Shown here: positions 38,548-48,322 of the stretch, piece by piece
Layout of the letters: every line of letters starts with the position of its first letter
Numbering within the stretch: the first letter of the stretch is position 1
Assembly (NCBI RefSeq): GCF_004327985.1
Contig: NZ_SJDL01000009.1
Location: 62,001-126,000, forward strand
From: Marinobacter halodurans
GTDB taxonomy: Bacteria > Pseudomonadota > Gammaproteobacteria > Pseudomonadales > Oleiphilaceae
Reading direction: 5' to 3'
DNA length: 64,000 nucleotides
Notes under the pieces: model-generated
Seen by the model: the letters and a program-made list of their open reading frames with translations, nothing else
Database searches by the model: none
What the model was told of the DNA's origin: nothing
Made by a program: the position numbers and the translations under genes

Positions 38548-40632
38548 ATGCAGAAGAAGAATACGACGGTTCATCTGCTGATCCTCGACCCTTCCCAGAA
38601 TGACGCCGAATCCCTTGTCAGCCTCCTCAGGAACTCCGGCCGGGCCACCCGGGCTCACCGGGTGACCTCCGAAGAGGATCTTGAAGAGGCACTGCGCACC
38701 GCCAATTGGGACCTGATGCTGGCACGGGACCTTGAGCAGGCCGTATCTCCGGATACCGCCCTCTCCCTGATCAAACGCCTGGACAAGGACATCCCGTTCA
38801 TCCTGATTACCCCGGAGTTCAACAGCGACCGGGCCATCGAAGTCATGAAAATGGGGGCGAAGGCTGCGGTTCCGGATAGCGGGAACGACCTGGTCATGCT
38901 GACGGTGAACCGTGAACTGGCCAGTCTCGACGCGCGCAACCAGCGCCGCATCCTGGAATCCCACCTGCGCGAGTCGGAGCAGCGCTGCCAGTTACTGCTG
39001 GAAAGCTCCAAGGACGCTATCGCCTACATCAACGATGGCATGCACATCTACGCCAACCAGTCCTACATGGATTTCTTCGGCTACGACGATATCGACGAGA
39101 TGATCTGCATTCCGATCCTGGACACGCTCGCGCCGTCCAGCCATGAGGACTACAAGATCTTCATGAAGGCGTTTGCCGAGCACCAGGAAGACGGCATGGC
39201 CCTCAACTGTGTCGCCAAGCGTAGCGATGGCACCGAACTCAATATCGTCATGCGCGTGTCGGCCGCCACCTATGATGGCGAGCCGTGCACCCAGATTGTG
39301 GTCCAGCCCGAGCAGAACAACGCCGAACTGGAGGAGAAGCTCAAGCAGATCAGCACCCAGGATCTGCTGACCGGACTCTACAACCGCCAGCACCTGATGG
39401 ACGAACTCGGACGGGTGATCGTCAGCGCCGGCGAGTCCAAGGAAACCGGCGGCCTGGCCTACATCGCCCTCGACAACTTCATGCAGGTCCGAGGTCAGGT
39501 CGGGATTGCCGGCGCTGACCTGATGCTGGGGGATGTCGCCAATATCCTGCGCGACAAGGTCGACGACAACATGACCCTGGCCCGACTGAGCGACGATGCG
39601 TTCTGCCTGCTGGCGCTGCCCTGCCAGGAAAACCGCATGGCGGATGTCTGCGAGTCGATTCGCAAGGCCATCGAGGATCACCTGTTCGAGATTTCCGGCA
39701 AGACGGTCCAGATCACGGTCAGCATCGGTATCGCAGCCATTACGGAGAATGCCCCCAAGGCACCGGATCTCCTGGGCCGGGCCCATACCGCTTCCTCCGA
39801 CGTGCGCAAGCAGGCCGGTCATGAGAGCGGCAACGGCATCGTCGTCTATCACCCGGCCGTCTATGAAAGCCTCAACGACAACAACTCCGTCGAAGCCATC
39901 CAGAAGGCCCTGGATGAAGACCGTTTCCGCCTCCTGTTCCAGCCCATCATCAACCTGCGTGGCGAGGGCGAAGAGCACTACGAGGCCTTTGTTCGCATGC
40001 TGAACAAGGACAACGAGGAAGTCTCGCCTTATGACTTCCTGCCACCCACCGGCCCCTCCGACATGGCCGCCAAGATTGACCGCTGGGTGATCCTGCAGAC
40101 CATCAAGCACCTGGCCAGCCATCGTTCCAAGGGGCATGACACGCGGCTGTTCCTGAACGTGACCGCCGAGACGATCCAGGACAAGACCTTTACCCCCTGG
40201 CTCAGCGTGGCGCTCAAGGCGGCCCGCCTGCCCGGCGACTCACTGATCTTCCAGGTCCGCGAAGGCGATGCCAACAACTATATGAAGCCGGCGCGGGAGT
40301 TTGCCAAGTCCCTGCGCGAGCTGCACTGCAAGGTGTCGATCTGCCAGTTCGGCTGCGCGCTGAACCCGTTCAACACCCTCAAGCATGTGGATGTGGACTA
40401 CGTGAAGATCGACGGCTCGTTCACCGAAGAGATCCAGAAGAACGAGGACGTGAAGGAAGAGGTGAAGGAAATGGTCGCGTCGCTGCAGAACAGCGGCAAG
40501 CTGACCATCATCCCGCTGGTGGAAAACGCCTCCGTGCTCGCCACCCTGTGGCAGGCCGGGGTCAACTACATCCAGGGCTACTACCTGCAGGCACCGGTGC
40601 CGGAGATGGATTACGACTTCGGGGACCAGTAA
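38548..40632 (+). CDS. fimX: FimX-like c-di-GMP effector with degenerate GGDEF and EAL domains
   Basis: The 694-residue architecture is REC-like (1-125), PAS (about 135-250), GGDEF (about 265-420) and EAL (about 430-690), as in P. aeruginosa FimX, a regulator of type IV pilus twitching motility that binds c-di-GMP without making it. The GGDEF motif is replaced by LSDDAF (about residues 346-351) and the EAL signature by EAF (about residue 478), so neither cyclase nor phosphodiesterase activity is expected. The REC domain lacks a clear phospho-acceptor aspartate at the usual place. The gene neighbours (PilZ-like upstream, serB downstream) repeat the Pseudomonas order. The start lacks a strong Shine-Dalgarno. 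Confidence 0.83.
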   Translation: MQKKNTTVHLLILDPSQNDAESLVSLLRNSGRATRAHRVTSEEDLEEALRTANWDLMLARDLEQAVSPDTALSLIKRLDKDIPFILITPEFNSDRAIEVMKMGAKAAVPDSGNDLVMLTVNRELASLDARNQRRILESHLRESEQRCQLLLESSKDAIAYINDGMHIYANQSYMDFFGYDDIDEMICIPILDTLAPSSHEDYKIFMKAFAEHQEDGMALNCVAKRSDGTELNIVMRVSAATYDGEPCTQIVVQPEQNNAELEEKLKQISTQDLLTGLYNRQHLMDELGRVIVSAGESKETGGLAYIALDNFMQVRGQVGIAGADLMLGDVANILRDKVDDNMTLARLSDDAFCLLALPCQENRMADVCESIRKAIEDHLFEISGKTVQITVSIGIAAITENAPKAPDLLGRAHTASSDVRKQAGHESGNGIVVYHPAVYESLNDNNSVEAIQKALDEDRFRLLFQPIINLRGEGEEHYEAFVRMLNKDNEEVSPYDFLPPTGPSDMAAKIDRWVILQTIKHLASHRSKGHDTRLFLNVTAETIQDKTFTPWLSVALKAARLPGDSLIFQVREGDANNYMKPAREFAKSLRELHCKVSICQFGCALNPFNTLKHVDVDYVKIDGSFTEEIQKNEDVKEEVKEMVASLQNSGKLTIIPLVENASVLATLWQAGVNYIQGYYLQAPVPEMDYDFGDQ

Positions 40633-40642
40633 GCGGTCCCCG
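40620..40642 (+). terminator. Hairpin across the fimX-like stop codon
   Basis: CGGGGACC (40620-40627) and GGTCCCCG (40635-40642) form a perfect 8-bp stem around a 7-nt loop that contains the TAA stop. No U run follows, so termination is uncertain. Confidence 0.35.
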
Positions 40643-40719
40643 ACCTGCCCCGGTGTCGTCCCTTTGACAACCCCGCCAAATGATATGGGGCCGTGTCGAT
40701 CGCGATAGCACTCTGAGCT

Positions 40720-40834
40720 TGATCGAAGCCAATGGATATCATCGCTGGAGAAAAGGACACGGATGTCCTTGACCGCAATAGCGGGCCAGGGATGGCCCTC
40801 TAGGGCGGCGGAAGCGATGGCATCCATTGGCTTC
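40720..40834. repeat. Dispersed structured palindrome, copy 1
   Basis: An element with an outer 13-bp perfect stem (40725-40737 with 40822-40834, GAAGCCAATGGAT...) and two inner hairpins (AAGGACA...TGTCCTT and GGGCCA...TGGCCC). It lies between the convergent fimX-like and serB genes. A second copy at 50345-50456 keeps all three stems. See findings. Confidence 0.75.
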
Positions 40835-40893
40835 CGCCACCATCACTTGCCGTGATTCCCCGACCTTATTCGATCGCCTGATCAGACAGGGTG

Positions 40894-42126
40894 TTAGGAC
40901 TGTCCCGCCTTCAAAGTATGGGCCGCATCACTCTCCCGGAAACCAATCAGGTACAGGATGGCATCCAGGCCCAGGGTTGAGATGGAGTGGCGGGCCGACT
41001 CCTTGACCAGCGGCTTGGCGCGGAAAGCCACACCCAGACCGGCCTGACTCAGCATCGGCAGATCGTTGGCGCCGTCACCAACGGCGATCACCTGCTCCGG
41101 CGACACACCTTCCCGGGCCGCGATCTCGAGCAGGAGCTCTGCCTTGCGTTGGCCGTCGACGATACGGCCGGAGACCTGCCCGGTCACCTTGCCATCCACG
41201 ATCGCCAGTTCGTTGGCGTGTATGAAGTCGATCCCCAGCCGCTCCTGCAGGTAGCGGGCGAAGTAGGTAAAGCCACCGGACAGGATCGCCGTGCGATAGC
41301 CCAGCGCCTTGAGCGTACGTATCAGGTGCTCGGCCCCTTCGGTCAGTTTCAGGCGCGCGGCGATCGATTGCAGGACGGCTTCATCCAGCCCCTTCAACAG
41401 GGCCAGCCGCTCGGCAAAACTCTCGCTGAAATCGAGCTCGCCCTGCATCGCGCGCTCGGTGATGGCAGCCACCTGATCACCAACGCCGGCTTCCCGGGCC
41501 AGCTCGTCAATCACCTCGGCCTCGATCAGCGTGGAATCCATGTCGAAGACCACCAGACGGCGGTTGCGGCGGAAGATCGAATCCTCCTGGAAGGCGATGT
41601 CCACGTTCAGCTCGCCGGCGATCTTGAGGAAATCCGTTCGCAGGGTCTCCAGATCCTCGGGCGTGCCGCGCACGGAGAACTCCACGCAGGCAATGCGGTT
41701 ATCCGCTGGATTCAGGGACGGACGGCCCGACAGGCGGGTGATGTTGTCGATATTCAGACCGTGGCGGGCGGTGATAGCGGACACCCGGGCGATGTGCTCG
41801 GCCTTGATGTCCCGAGCCAGCAGCGTGACGATGTAGCAGGCCCGGTTACGACCGGCCGCCCACTGCTGGTATTCACTTTCCGTGATGGGCGCAAAGTGCA
41901 CCTGCAGATCCAGTGCGTGCAACCGGAACATGACGTCGCGGATCACGTGTGGGGCGTTCGCCTCATCGGGGATTTCCACCAGGATGCCCCAGGTCAGGTG
42001 GTCGTGGATAACGGCCTGACCAATATCGAGGATCCGCACATCGTAGCGCCCCATGATCCCGGTAATTTCGGAGGTGAGTCCGGGCTTGTCACGCCCGGAT
42101 ACATTGATCAGAACCAGTTCACTCAC
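40894..42126 (-). CDS. serB: Phosphoserine phosphatase
   Basis: SerB makes serine from phosphoserine. The 410-residue protein has a N-terminal ACT-type region with two repeats (about residues 1-180, [19 protein letters not shown]) and a C-terminal HAD phosphatase with the catalytic motif [18 protein letters not shown], the second motif [11 protein letters not shown] and the third [10 protein letters not shown]. The start is taken as the GTG at 42126, which overlaps the parC stop by 8 nt and has GAGGGG 10 nt upstream. The position next to fimX and parC matches P. aeruginosa. Confidence 0.95.
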   Translation of the reverse strand: MSELVLINVSGRDKPGLTSEITGIMGRYDVRILDIGQAVIHDHLTWGILVEIPDEANAPHVIRDVMFRLHALDLQVHFAPITESEYQQWAAGRNRACYIVTLLARDIKAEHIARVSAITARHGLNIDNITRLSGRPSLNPADNRIACVEFSVRGTPEDLETLRTDFLKIAGELNVDIAFQEDSIFRRNRRLVVFDMDSTLIEAEVIDELAREAGVGDQVAAITERAMQGELDFSESFAERLALLKGLDEAVLQSIAARLKLTEGAEHLIRTLKALGYRTAILSGGFTYFARYLQERLGIDFIHANELAIVDGKVTGQVSGRIVDGQRKAELLLEIAAREGVSPEQVIAVGDGANDLPMLSQAGLGVAFRAKPLVKESARHSISTLGLDAILYLIGFRESDAAHTLKAGQS

Positions 42127-44410
42127 GCTCGTCCATCCCCTCATCCGACTGTGCCAGCGCCGTGCCGACGACTTCCAGCGAGTCGACCCGCTGCAGCCCC
42201 CGGGGCAGTTTATGGCCACGCCGGCCGCGCTCGCCAATGTAGTGTTCAAGATCGCTGAACTGGAGCGTCATCTTGCGCTTACCGGCCTGGACCTGCAGCT
42301 GGTCCGAAACACTGAACACACCAACGGCGACCACATATTCCTCCCGGTTCTGGACGCGGGCGGAGGGAATGCTGATGATTTTGTTGCCCTTGCCCTTGGC
42401 CAGCTCCGGCAACTCTTCCAGCGGGAAGACCAGCATACGGCCTTCGTTGGTAATGGCGGCCACATGCTGATTCTCGCCATCCGGAACCGTCACCGGCGTC
42501 ATGATGCACGCTCCCTTGGGCACACTGACCACGGCCTTGCCGTTGCGGTTCTTGCTGATCATGTTCTCCAGGTTGGTGACGAAGCCATAACCACCATCGG
42601 TAACCAGCAGAACACGCTGGTTGGGCTCGCCCATCAGGACCCCGGCAAACCCGGCGCCCGGTGGCGGGTTGATCCGCCCGGTCAGCGGTTCGCCCTGACC
42701 ACGGGCCGATGGCAACGAGTGCGCCATCAGCGAATAGGCCCGACCGGTGGAGTCCACGAAGATCGCCTGCTGGTTGTTGCGTCCGCAGGCCGACAGGGCG
42801 AAGCGGTCGCCGGCCTTGTAGCTCAGTCCCTCCGGATCGATGTCGTGACCCTTGGCGGCGCGCACCCAGCCTTTCTCGGAGAGCACCACCGTGACGGGGT
42901 CGTTGGAGACCAGATCCACTTCACTGAAGGCACGGGCTTCCTCCCGCTCGACAATGGGCGAGCGGCGCTCGTCTCCAAAGGTCTCGGCGTCGGCTTCCAG
43001 TTCGGTCTTGATCAGGTCGCGCAGCTTGGACTCCGAGCCCAGCACGGATTGCAGGTAGTCGCGCTCCTCGGACAGTTCGGCCTGCTCGCCCTTGATCTTC
43101 ATTTCCTCGAGCTTGGCCAGGTGGCGCAATTTCAATTCCAGGATGGCTTCCGCCTGATCGGCACTCAGACCAAACCGGCGAATCAGCTCATCCTTGGGCT
43201 TATCCTCATAGCGGATGATCTCGATGACTTCATCGATATTGAGGAAGGCAACCAGCAGGCCTTCCAGGATATGCAGGCGCGAGAGCACCTTGTCGAGGCG
43301 GAACTGCAAACGGCGGCGAACGGTGGTGGTCCGGTAGCTGAGCCACTCGGTCAGCATGGTGCGCAGATCCTTGACCTGCGGCCGGCCATCGATGCCAATG
43401 ACGTTCAGGTTGACCCGGTAGGTCTTCTCCAGATCCGTACTGGCGAACAGGTGGGTCATCAGGCCATCCAGGTCCACCCGGTTGGACCGGGGCACGATCA
43501 CCAGCCGTGTCGGGTTCTCGTGGTCGGACTCATCACGCAGATCCGCCACCATCGGGAGCTTCTTGCCCTGCATCTGCTGGGCGATCTGCTCCAACACCCG
43601 GGCGCCGGATACCTGGTGCGGCAATTCGGTGACCACGACTTCGCCGTTTTCCCGGGACCACTTGGCCCGCATGCGCAGCGAGCCGCGACCGGTCTCGTAC
43701 ATCTGGAGCAGGTCCTTACGCGGCGTGATGATCTCGGCGCGGGTCGGGAAATCCGGCCCCTTGATGTGCTCGCAGAGCTGCTCGACGGTCGTCTCCGGCG
43801 CGTCCAGCAGGCGAATGCAGGCCGAGGTCACCTCCCGGGCATTGTGCGGCGGAATGTCTGTGGCCATGCCCACGGCAATACCGGTGGTGCCATTGAGCAG
43901 TACGTGCGGCAGTCGGGCCGGCAGGCTGGCGGGTTCGTCCATGGTGCCGTCGAAGTTGGGCACCCAGTCGACCGTCCCCTGACCCAACTCGCTCAACAGA
44001 ACTTCGGAGAACGGGGCCAGCCGCGATTCGGTGTACCGCATGGCCGCGAAGGACTTCGGGTCATCCGGAGACCCCCAGTTGCCCTGGCCGTCGATCAGCG
44101 GATAGCGATAGGAGAACGGCTGGGCCATGAGCACCATGGCTTCGTAGCAGGCGCTGTCGCCGTGGGGATGGAACTTACCCAGGACGTCGCCCACGGTACG
44201 GGCCGACTTCTTGTACTTGGCGGTCGCCTTGAGGCCCAGCTCGCTCATGGCGTAGATAATGCGCCGCTGAACCGGCTTCAGACCGTCGCCCACGTGGGGC
44301 AGTGCGCGATCCAGGATGACGTACATGGAGTAATCGAGATACGCCTTCTCCGTGTAGTCACGCAGCGATACGCGCTCAAATCCTTCGTCGGTCGTCTGAA
44401 ATTCAGCCAT
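42119..44410 (-). CDS. parC: DNA topoisomerase IV subunit A
   Basis: ParC cleaves and rejoins DNA for decatenation of daughter chromosomes. The 763-residue protein starts [20 protein letters not shown], the N-terminal region preceding the winged-helix CAP domain. The catalytic tyrosine is in [14 protein letters not shown]'s preceding AMRYTESRL (about residue 125). The quinolone-region segment [13 protein letters not shown] carries the normal Ser, so no obvious resistance change. The C-terminal beta-propeller is present (residues about 500-750). AAGGGG lies about 5 nt before the ATG. Its 3' end is coupled to serB. Confidence 0.96.
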   Translation of the reverse strand: MAEFQTTDEGFERVSLRDYTEKAYLDYSMYVILDRALPHVGDGLKPVQRRIIYAMSELGLKATAKYKKSARTVGDVLGKFHPHGDSACYEAMVLMAQPFSYRYPLIDGQGNWGSPDDPKSFAAMRYTESRLAPFSEVLLSELGQGTVDWVPNFDGTMDEPASLPARLPHVLLNGTTGIAVGMATDIPPHNAREVTSACIRLLDAPETTVEQLCEHIKGPDFPTRAEIITPRKDLLQMYETGRGSLRMRAKWSRENGEVVVTELPHQVSGARVLEQIAQQMQGKKLPMVADLRDESDHENPTRLVIVPRSNRVDLDGLMTHLFASTDLEKTYRVNLNVIGIDGRPQVKDLRTMLTEWLSYRTTTVRRRLQFRLDKVLSRLHILEGLLVAFLNIDEVIEIIRYEDKPKDELIRRFGLSADQAEAILELKLRHLAKLEEMKIKGEQAELSEERDYLQSVLGSESKLRDLIKTELEADAETFGDERRSPIVEREEARAFSEVDLVSNDPVTVVLSEKGWVRAAKGHDIDPEGLSYKAGDRFALSACGRNNQQAIFVDSTGRAYSLMAHSLPSARGQGEPLTGRINPPPGAGFAGVLMGEPNQRVLLVTDGGYGFVTNLENMISKNRNGKAVVSVPKGACIMTPVTVPDGENQHVAAITNEGRMLVFPLEELPELAKGKGNKIISIPSARVQNREEYVVAVGVFSVSDQLQVQAGKRKMTLQFSDLEHYIGERGRRGHKLPRGLQRVDSLEVVGTALAQSDEGMDERE

Positions 44411-44854
44411 AGTGGCCCCTTCTCCTGAACAATGTTCGGCCGGACATGCCAACCGTTTCCACAGCAAGCGGCCATTATAGAAAGGCCGCCGCAAACACAC
44501 CAACCCTATGACCGAAACAGCAGGAACAAAGGTCCGGAACAACGGCCTCGGCCCTCAGAATCGATCAATTCGCATACAGATTATCCGCAATGCGGCCCCA
44601 GGACGCGGCAACCGGCAACGCCGCGCAATGCGGCATAATCACTGGGTTTTACACGCTTTTTCAGGGGTAAAACCAAAGATGGAATAGCGGAATCCACGAA
44701 TGGAGGCCCCAGGGGGTGCTCTTTATTCTCGATTCGTTGATGTCGCCGGATGAGAACATTCGGCGCGCGGCAGGCGCCACTTGCGGCGCGCTCCACTTTG
44801 ACTACATCAGGCGCAGCGGACGCGTCGTCTACAGAGAAGGTATTCGTTGTCCCT
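44411..44854. other. Non-coding stretch upstream of parC
   Basis: No convincing gene is visible in this 444-bp gap. It presumably holds the parC promoter (minus strand) and a promoter for the small membrane protein to the right. The clearest structure is an inverted repeat, GGTTTTAC (44645-44652) and GTAAAACC (44667-44674), listed separately. Confidence 0.5.
44645..44674. repeat. Inverted repeat GGTTTTAC...GTAAAACC
   Basis: Perfect 8-bp arms around a T-rich 14-nt spacer. It could be a protein-binding site for the divergent genes or a weak terminator. The context does not decide. Confidence 0.4.
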
Positions 44855-45100
44855 ATGCAGACACTTACGCTGAAACTGACGCTCAAGGCTTGTGGTCGCG
44901 CCATGATGGCCGCCACCATCAATGCCGGCCTGGCCCTGGTACTGATGCTGCTCGTCGAATTTGCCATCAGCGGGGGCCTGCATCTGGCCGAAGCCTATCT
45001 GTATGCCGGCCTGCTGATCTGGATCGTGGTGTTCAGCGGGCAGATGTTCCGCCAGTACCGACTCTGCCAGTGCCAGCGCCACGGACACCACCAGTCATAA
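44855..45100 (+). CDS. Small hypothetical membrane protein
   Basis: An 81-residue protein starting MQTLTLKLTLKACGRAMM. It has two hydrophobic helices: about residues 18-38 (ATINAGLALVLMLLVEFAIS) and 44-62 (AEAYLYAGLLIWIVVFSGQM). The tail is Cys/His-rich (CQCQRHGHHQS). The Shine-Dalgarno is weak (GAAGG about 14 nt upstream), so the start and even expression are uncertain. No family is recognised. It is followed by the chemoreceptor gene. Confidence 0.45.
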   Translation: MQTLTLKLTLKACGRAMMAATINAGLALVLMLLVEFAISGGLHLAEAYLYAGLLIWIVVFSGQMFRQYRLCQCQRHGHHQS

Positions 45101-45201
45101 CACCGTCTTTCCCAATATCAACGCCCCATAACATCCATCCCCCCCCTTCCCTGCTATTCTGATATAAGCCTGTTAGCCATTGATGCCAGGGGAAAATAAC
45201 A

Positions 45202-46839
45202 ATGAATATCATCCGCAGACTGGGGTTGAAAACCAAGATTGTCCTACCGTTCGCCCTGACGGCGCTGGCCATTATAGCGCTGGGGGTCGCCAACCTGATC
45301 ACCACCCGTGGGTTAATCAGCGACACGGGCCGCATTTCCCACAATTACGTGCCGGCAGTCAGTGCTGCCCTGAACGCCGACCGCGACCTGTACCAGGCCT
45401 ATACGGCTCAACAGAACCTTATCCTGGCGGCCCAGGATCAAGAGGACATATCCGGCTTCCTGGCGGACTACGATGAAAACGCCAAGCAGGCCCTAGACCG
45501 TATGGAAGTGGCGCGCAAACTCCTGGCCGAAGATGGCGTGGACAATGAGCTGGAGGGCTTTGAAACCGCCTACCGGACGTGGAAAGCGGCCGCCGACAAA
45601 GTCAACGCCATGGTGACTGACGGCCAGGTTGACGAGGCGCGGCAGGCCATCGGAAAAACCGTTCTCCCCCTGTTCTCATCGCTGCGGGACTATTACGACG
45701 TCGCCGGCGCTTTCGCTGACAAGAATGCCCTGGCAACCTCGGAAGACGCGACCGCAATCGGCCAGCAGAGCATGACCACCACGGTTGTCGTGACCGTGAT
45801 CGTGCTGGCCATCAGCGGCCTGATTTTCTTTGTCGCCACGCGCCTGATCATTCAATCCATCAACGAACTCCGCACACGGCTGGACGATATTGCCGAAGGT
45901 GGAGGGGACCTGAGCAGTCGCGTACCGGTGGAATCCAACGACGACCTCGGACGCCTGGCCACCAGCTTCAATGCCGTGATCGGCAACCTTCAGGGCATGG
46001 TGCGGGAGATCAAAGATCTCTCGCTCGAGCTCAAGGAGGGCGCCGAAAAGCTCGACCGGGCGGCGGCGGACAACCGCGACGGGATTACCCAACAGACCGA
46101 TGCCATCACCCAGGTCGCCACCGCCATCAACCAGATGCAGAGCGCGATAGAAGAAGTCGCGGCCAACGCCGGCACGGCCGCCGACGTTACCCGCAGCGCC
46201 CAGACCAATACAGAAACGGGTGCCCGTATCATTCACAATGCCTCGGAAGAGGTGAACCGCCTGTCCGACCAGATCGAGACCGCCGTCGGCGTGATCCGCA
46301 AGCTGTCTGAGGACTCCGGCAACATCACCTCGGTGCTGGATGTCATCCGCGGCATCGCCGAGCAGACCAACCTCCTGGCGCTGAACGCCGCCATCGAGGC
46401 GGCCCGCGCCGGCGAACAGGGCCGGGGCTTTGCCGTCGTGGCCGACGAGGTACGTACCCTGGCCCAGCGCACGCAGGAATCCACCTCGGACATCCAGTCC
46501 ATGATCACCACCTTGCAGACCGGTGTCTCCGAAATCGTCTCGGTCATGGAAACGGGCAACGAGCAGGCGGAACAGACCGTCAAACTCTCCGCGGAAGCGG
46601 AGCAGAAACTGAATGAAATCCTGGGCGCCATGAACAGCATCAGCGACGTCAACGCCAGCGTGGCGTCCGCAACGGAAGAACAGACTCAGGTGGTGGACGA
46701 GATAAACCGGAGCATCACACGGATCAACGACCTCGCCCAGAACAGCGACGCCCGCTCCGTGGAAATCGACCAGATCAGCCAACTACTGGCCGGTTACGCG
46801 CAGACATTAACCACCCAGGTCGGACGTTACCGGGTCTAG
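45202..46839 (+). CDS. Methyl-accepting chemotaxis protein
   Basis: A 545-residue transmembrane chemoreceptor. A first membrane helix (about residues 13-33) is followed by a periplasmic domain (about 35-188) that looks like a four-helix-bundle sensor, a second membrane helix (about 190-213, [19 protein letters not shown]), a HAMP domain (about 215-270), and the signalling coiled coil. The kinase-control tip is conserved ([38 protein letters not shown]). It lacks a C-terminal CheR pentapeptide. The ligand is unknown. AGGGGA lies 8 nt before the ATG. Confidence 0.93.
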   Translation: MNIIRRLGLKTKIVLPFALTALAIIALGVANLITTRGLISDTGRISHNYVPAVSAALNADRDLYQAYTAQQNLILAAQDQEDISGFLADYDENAKQALDRMEVARKLLAEDGVDNELEGFETAYRTWKAAADKVNAMVTDGQVDEARQAIGKTVLPLFSSLRDYYDVAGAFADKNALATSEDATAIGQQSMTTTVVVTVIVLAISGLIFFVATRLIIQSINELRTRLDDIAEGGGDLSSRVPVESNDDLGRLATSFNAVIGNLQGMVREIKDLSLELKEGAEKLDRAAADNRDGITQQTDAITQVATAINQMQSAIEEVAANAGTAADVTRSAQTNTETGARIIHNASEEVNRLSDQIETAVGVIRKLSEDSGNITSVLDVIRGIAEQTNLLALNAAIEAARAGEQGRGFAVVADEVRTLAQRTQESTSDIQSMITTLQTGVSEIVSVMETGNEQAEQTVKLSAEAEQKLNEILGAMNSISDVNASVASATEEQTQVVDEINRSITRINDLAQNSDARSVEIDQISQLLAGYAQTLTTQVGRYRV

Positions 46840-46904
46840 GAAAAGCCGGTGAAAGCCCTGACCACCAAACGGTGTCCAGGGCCTCGCCTGCCCCTTACCG
46901 AGCC

Positions 46905-47009
46905 TCAGGCAGAAAGGCCGGAGGCATTCGCCACGACCAGCGCCAGCAGCACCAGCGTCATACTGACCGTCACGAAGCGAAGGGACCGATTGCGCCTGAC
47001 GCGCTCCAT
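46905..47009 (-). CDS. Candidate 34-residue single-span membrane protein
   Basis: A short open frame starting MERVRRNRSLRFVTVS, continuing into a hydrophobic helix (MTLVLLALVVA, about residues 17-28) and ending ASGLSA. The Arg-rich N-terminus and single helix give the look of a small inner-membrane protein. A near-ideal Shine-Dalgarno AGGA sits exactly 8 nt before the ATG. It lies downstream of yceI and directly after the hairpin at 47029-47064, so its expression would need read-through or its own promoter. No homologue is known to me. Confidence 0.35.
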   Translation of the reverse strand: MERVRRNRSLRFVTVSMTLVLLALVVANASGLSA

Positions 47010-47028
47010 AAAAGGTATCCTGACAACG

Positions 47029-47064
47029 AAAAACACCGCCATATTAAACCAGGCGGTGTTTTTT
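47029..47064. terminator. Bidirectional terminator between chemoreceptor and yceI
   Basis: A 12-bp perfect stem (47029-47040 with 47052-47063; core CACCGCC/GGCGGTG) and an 11-nt loop, with A and T runs at both ends. It ends yceI on the minus strand and can end the chemoreceptor transcript. Confidence 0.85.
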
Positions 47065-47096
47065 CATCTACCCCTTTCAAGCGGGTACGTCACACC

Positions 47097-47690
47097 CTAC
47101 TGACGAACCCCCTCGACTGAGATGATCATCTCGACCGTCTGGGACTGCGGCCCCAGGTCCATCGGGATGCCGAAGTCCTTCAGGCGCAGCTCCGTCTCGG
47201 CTTCAAAGCCCATGCGGTAACCGCCCCAGGGGTCCTTGCCGTGACCAACCATGTCCGCGTCCAGCGTAATTTCCCTGGTCACACCGCGCAGGGTCAGATC
47301 CCCCACGATCTTTGCCTCGTCCCTGTCGTCACCATCAAAGATAACTTTCCTGCTCTTGAAGGTGGCCTGGGGAAATTCATCCACAGCCAGGAAGTCGTCG
47401 CTGCGCAGGTGCTTGTCACGCTCCGCGTGATTCGAATCGACGCTGCCCGTGTCGATCGTTACCTGGACCGAGTTACTGGCGGGGTCTTCGGCGTTGTAGG
47501 TGAACTGACCATCGAACTCGTTGAAACGGCCATAAAGGTAGCTGTAGCCCAGATGTGAAATCTTGAACATGATGAACTGATGGTTGCCCTGGGTATCGAA
47601 GGCGTAGGTACCGTCCCCTTCGGCAGCCTGGACGCCACCCGCAAGAACCGCCATGGATACCGCAGACGAAATGGCCAGTTTCCTCAACAT
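47097..47690 (-). CDS. YceI family periplasmic protein
   Basis: A 197-residue protein with a signal peptide (MLRKLAISSAVSMAVLAGGV, cleavage near QAAEG) and a lipocalin-like YceI barrel. YceI proteins bind isoprenoid or lipid-like molecules. Family segments include FKISHLGYSYLYGRFNEFDG, VDSNHAERDKHLRSDDFLAV and the C-terminal LRGVTREITLDADM region. It is downstream of a cytochrome b561 gene with a 41-nt gap, as is common for YceI/b561 pairs, which suggests a role in membrane redox or quinone-lipid handling (inference). Confidence 0.92.
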   Translation of the reverse strand: MLRKLAISSAVSMAVLAGGVQAAEGDGTYAFDTQGNHQFIMFKISHLGYSYLYGRFNEFDGQFTYNAEDPASNSVQVTIDTGSVDSNHAERDKHLRSDDFLAVDEFPQATFKSRKVIFDGDDRDEAKIVGDLTLRGVTREITLDADMVGHGKDPWGGYRMGFEAETELRLKDFGIPMDLGPQSQTVEMIISVEGVRQ

Positions 47691-47731
47691 AATACTCTCC
47701 TTAACATTATGCCCTTTCGGGCCTTACCGGT

Positions 47732-48322
47732 TTATATCGAATCATTCCGTGGCCGGATGACCGGGCGCGCCTTAAGCCCCATCATGCGGCGCAGGGTCTC
47801 GTCGCGATCGATGACATGGTGCTTGATGGCACCGATGGCATGGATCACCGCGAGAATCACCAAACCCCAGGCGACCCAGTAATGGATGTCTCCGGCAACG
47901 CTTTCCAGTCCCTTCTGCTGTCCGGTGACCGATGGCACCGTGAACCAGTTGAAAACATCGACACCGGAGCCGTCGGCCGTCGGGATCAGATAACCGGACA
48001 CCAGTACGGCGAACAGCAGCAGATACATGCCAAAGTGCGCAACATGAGCGCCCGCCTTTTCCCAGGGCCTGTGGGAGGGAAGCGAAACCGGGGGCGGCGA
48101 AACCAGGCGCCAGGCGACCCGGAAGAACATCGCCAGCAGCACAAGGATGCCAATACTCTCGTGGATGTGGGGAGCTTCATTATACCAGGCGTCGTAGTAG
48201 GTCAGCTCGACCATGTAGAGCCCGAGCCCGAACAGCCCGAACACGGCAACAGCGACCAGCCAGTGAATCAGGATCGTGACCCAGCCAAATTGCTGCCGGG
48301 AGTTCATCAGGGGAAACGCCAT
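47732..48322 (-). CDS. Cytochrome b561
   Basis: A 196-residue membrane dihaem cytochrome with four hydrophobic helices. Candidate haem-ligand histidines are in TILIHWLVAV, APHIHESIGIL, AHVAHFGMYLL and VAWGLVILAVIHAIGAIKHH. It probably moves electrons between quinol and an acceptor. The ATG at 48322 is chosen for the GGAGG 10 nt upstream; an ATG at 48307 (MNSRQQFGW) is the alternative nearer the usual family start. It is co-transcribed with yceI. Confidence 0.9.
   Translation of the reverse strand: MAFPLMNSRQQFGWVTILIHWLVAVAVFGLFGLGLYMVELTYYDAWYNEAPHIHESIGILVLLAMFFRVAWRLVSPPPVSLPSHRPWEKAGAHVAHFGMYLLLFAVLVSGYLIPTADGSGVDVFNWFTVPSVTGQQKGLESVAGDIHYWVAWGLVILAVIHAIGAIKHHVIDRDETLRRMMGLKARPVIRPRNDSI

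Noticed and set aside
44716-45162. 148-codon plus-strand frame overlapping the small membrane protein
   Set aside because: It lacks hydrophobic periodicity or known domains, whereas the frame starting at 44855 has two membrane helices.
46849-47103. 84-codon plus-strand frame after the chemoreceptor
   Set aside because: It crosses the terminator stem and has no domain; the minus-strand small frame has the better ribosome site.
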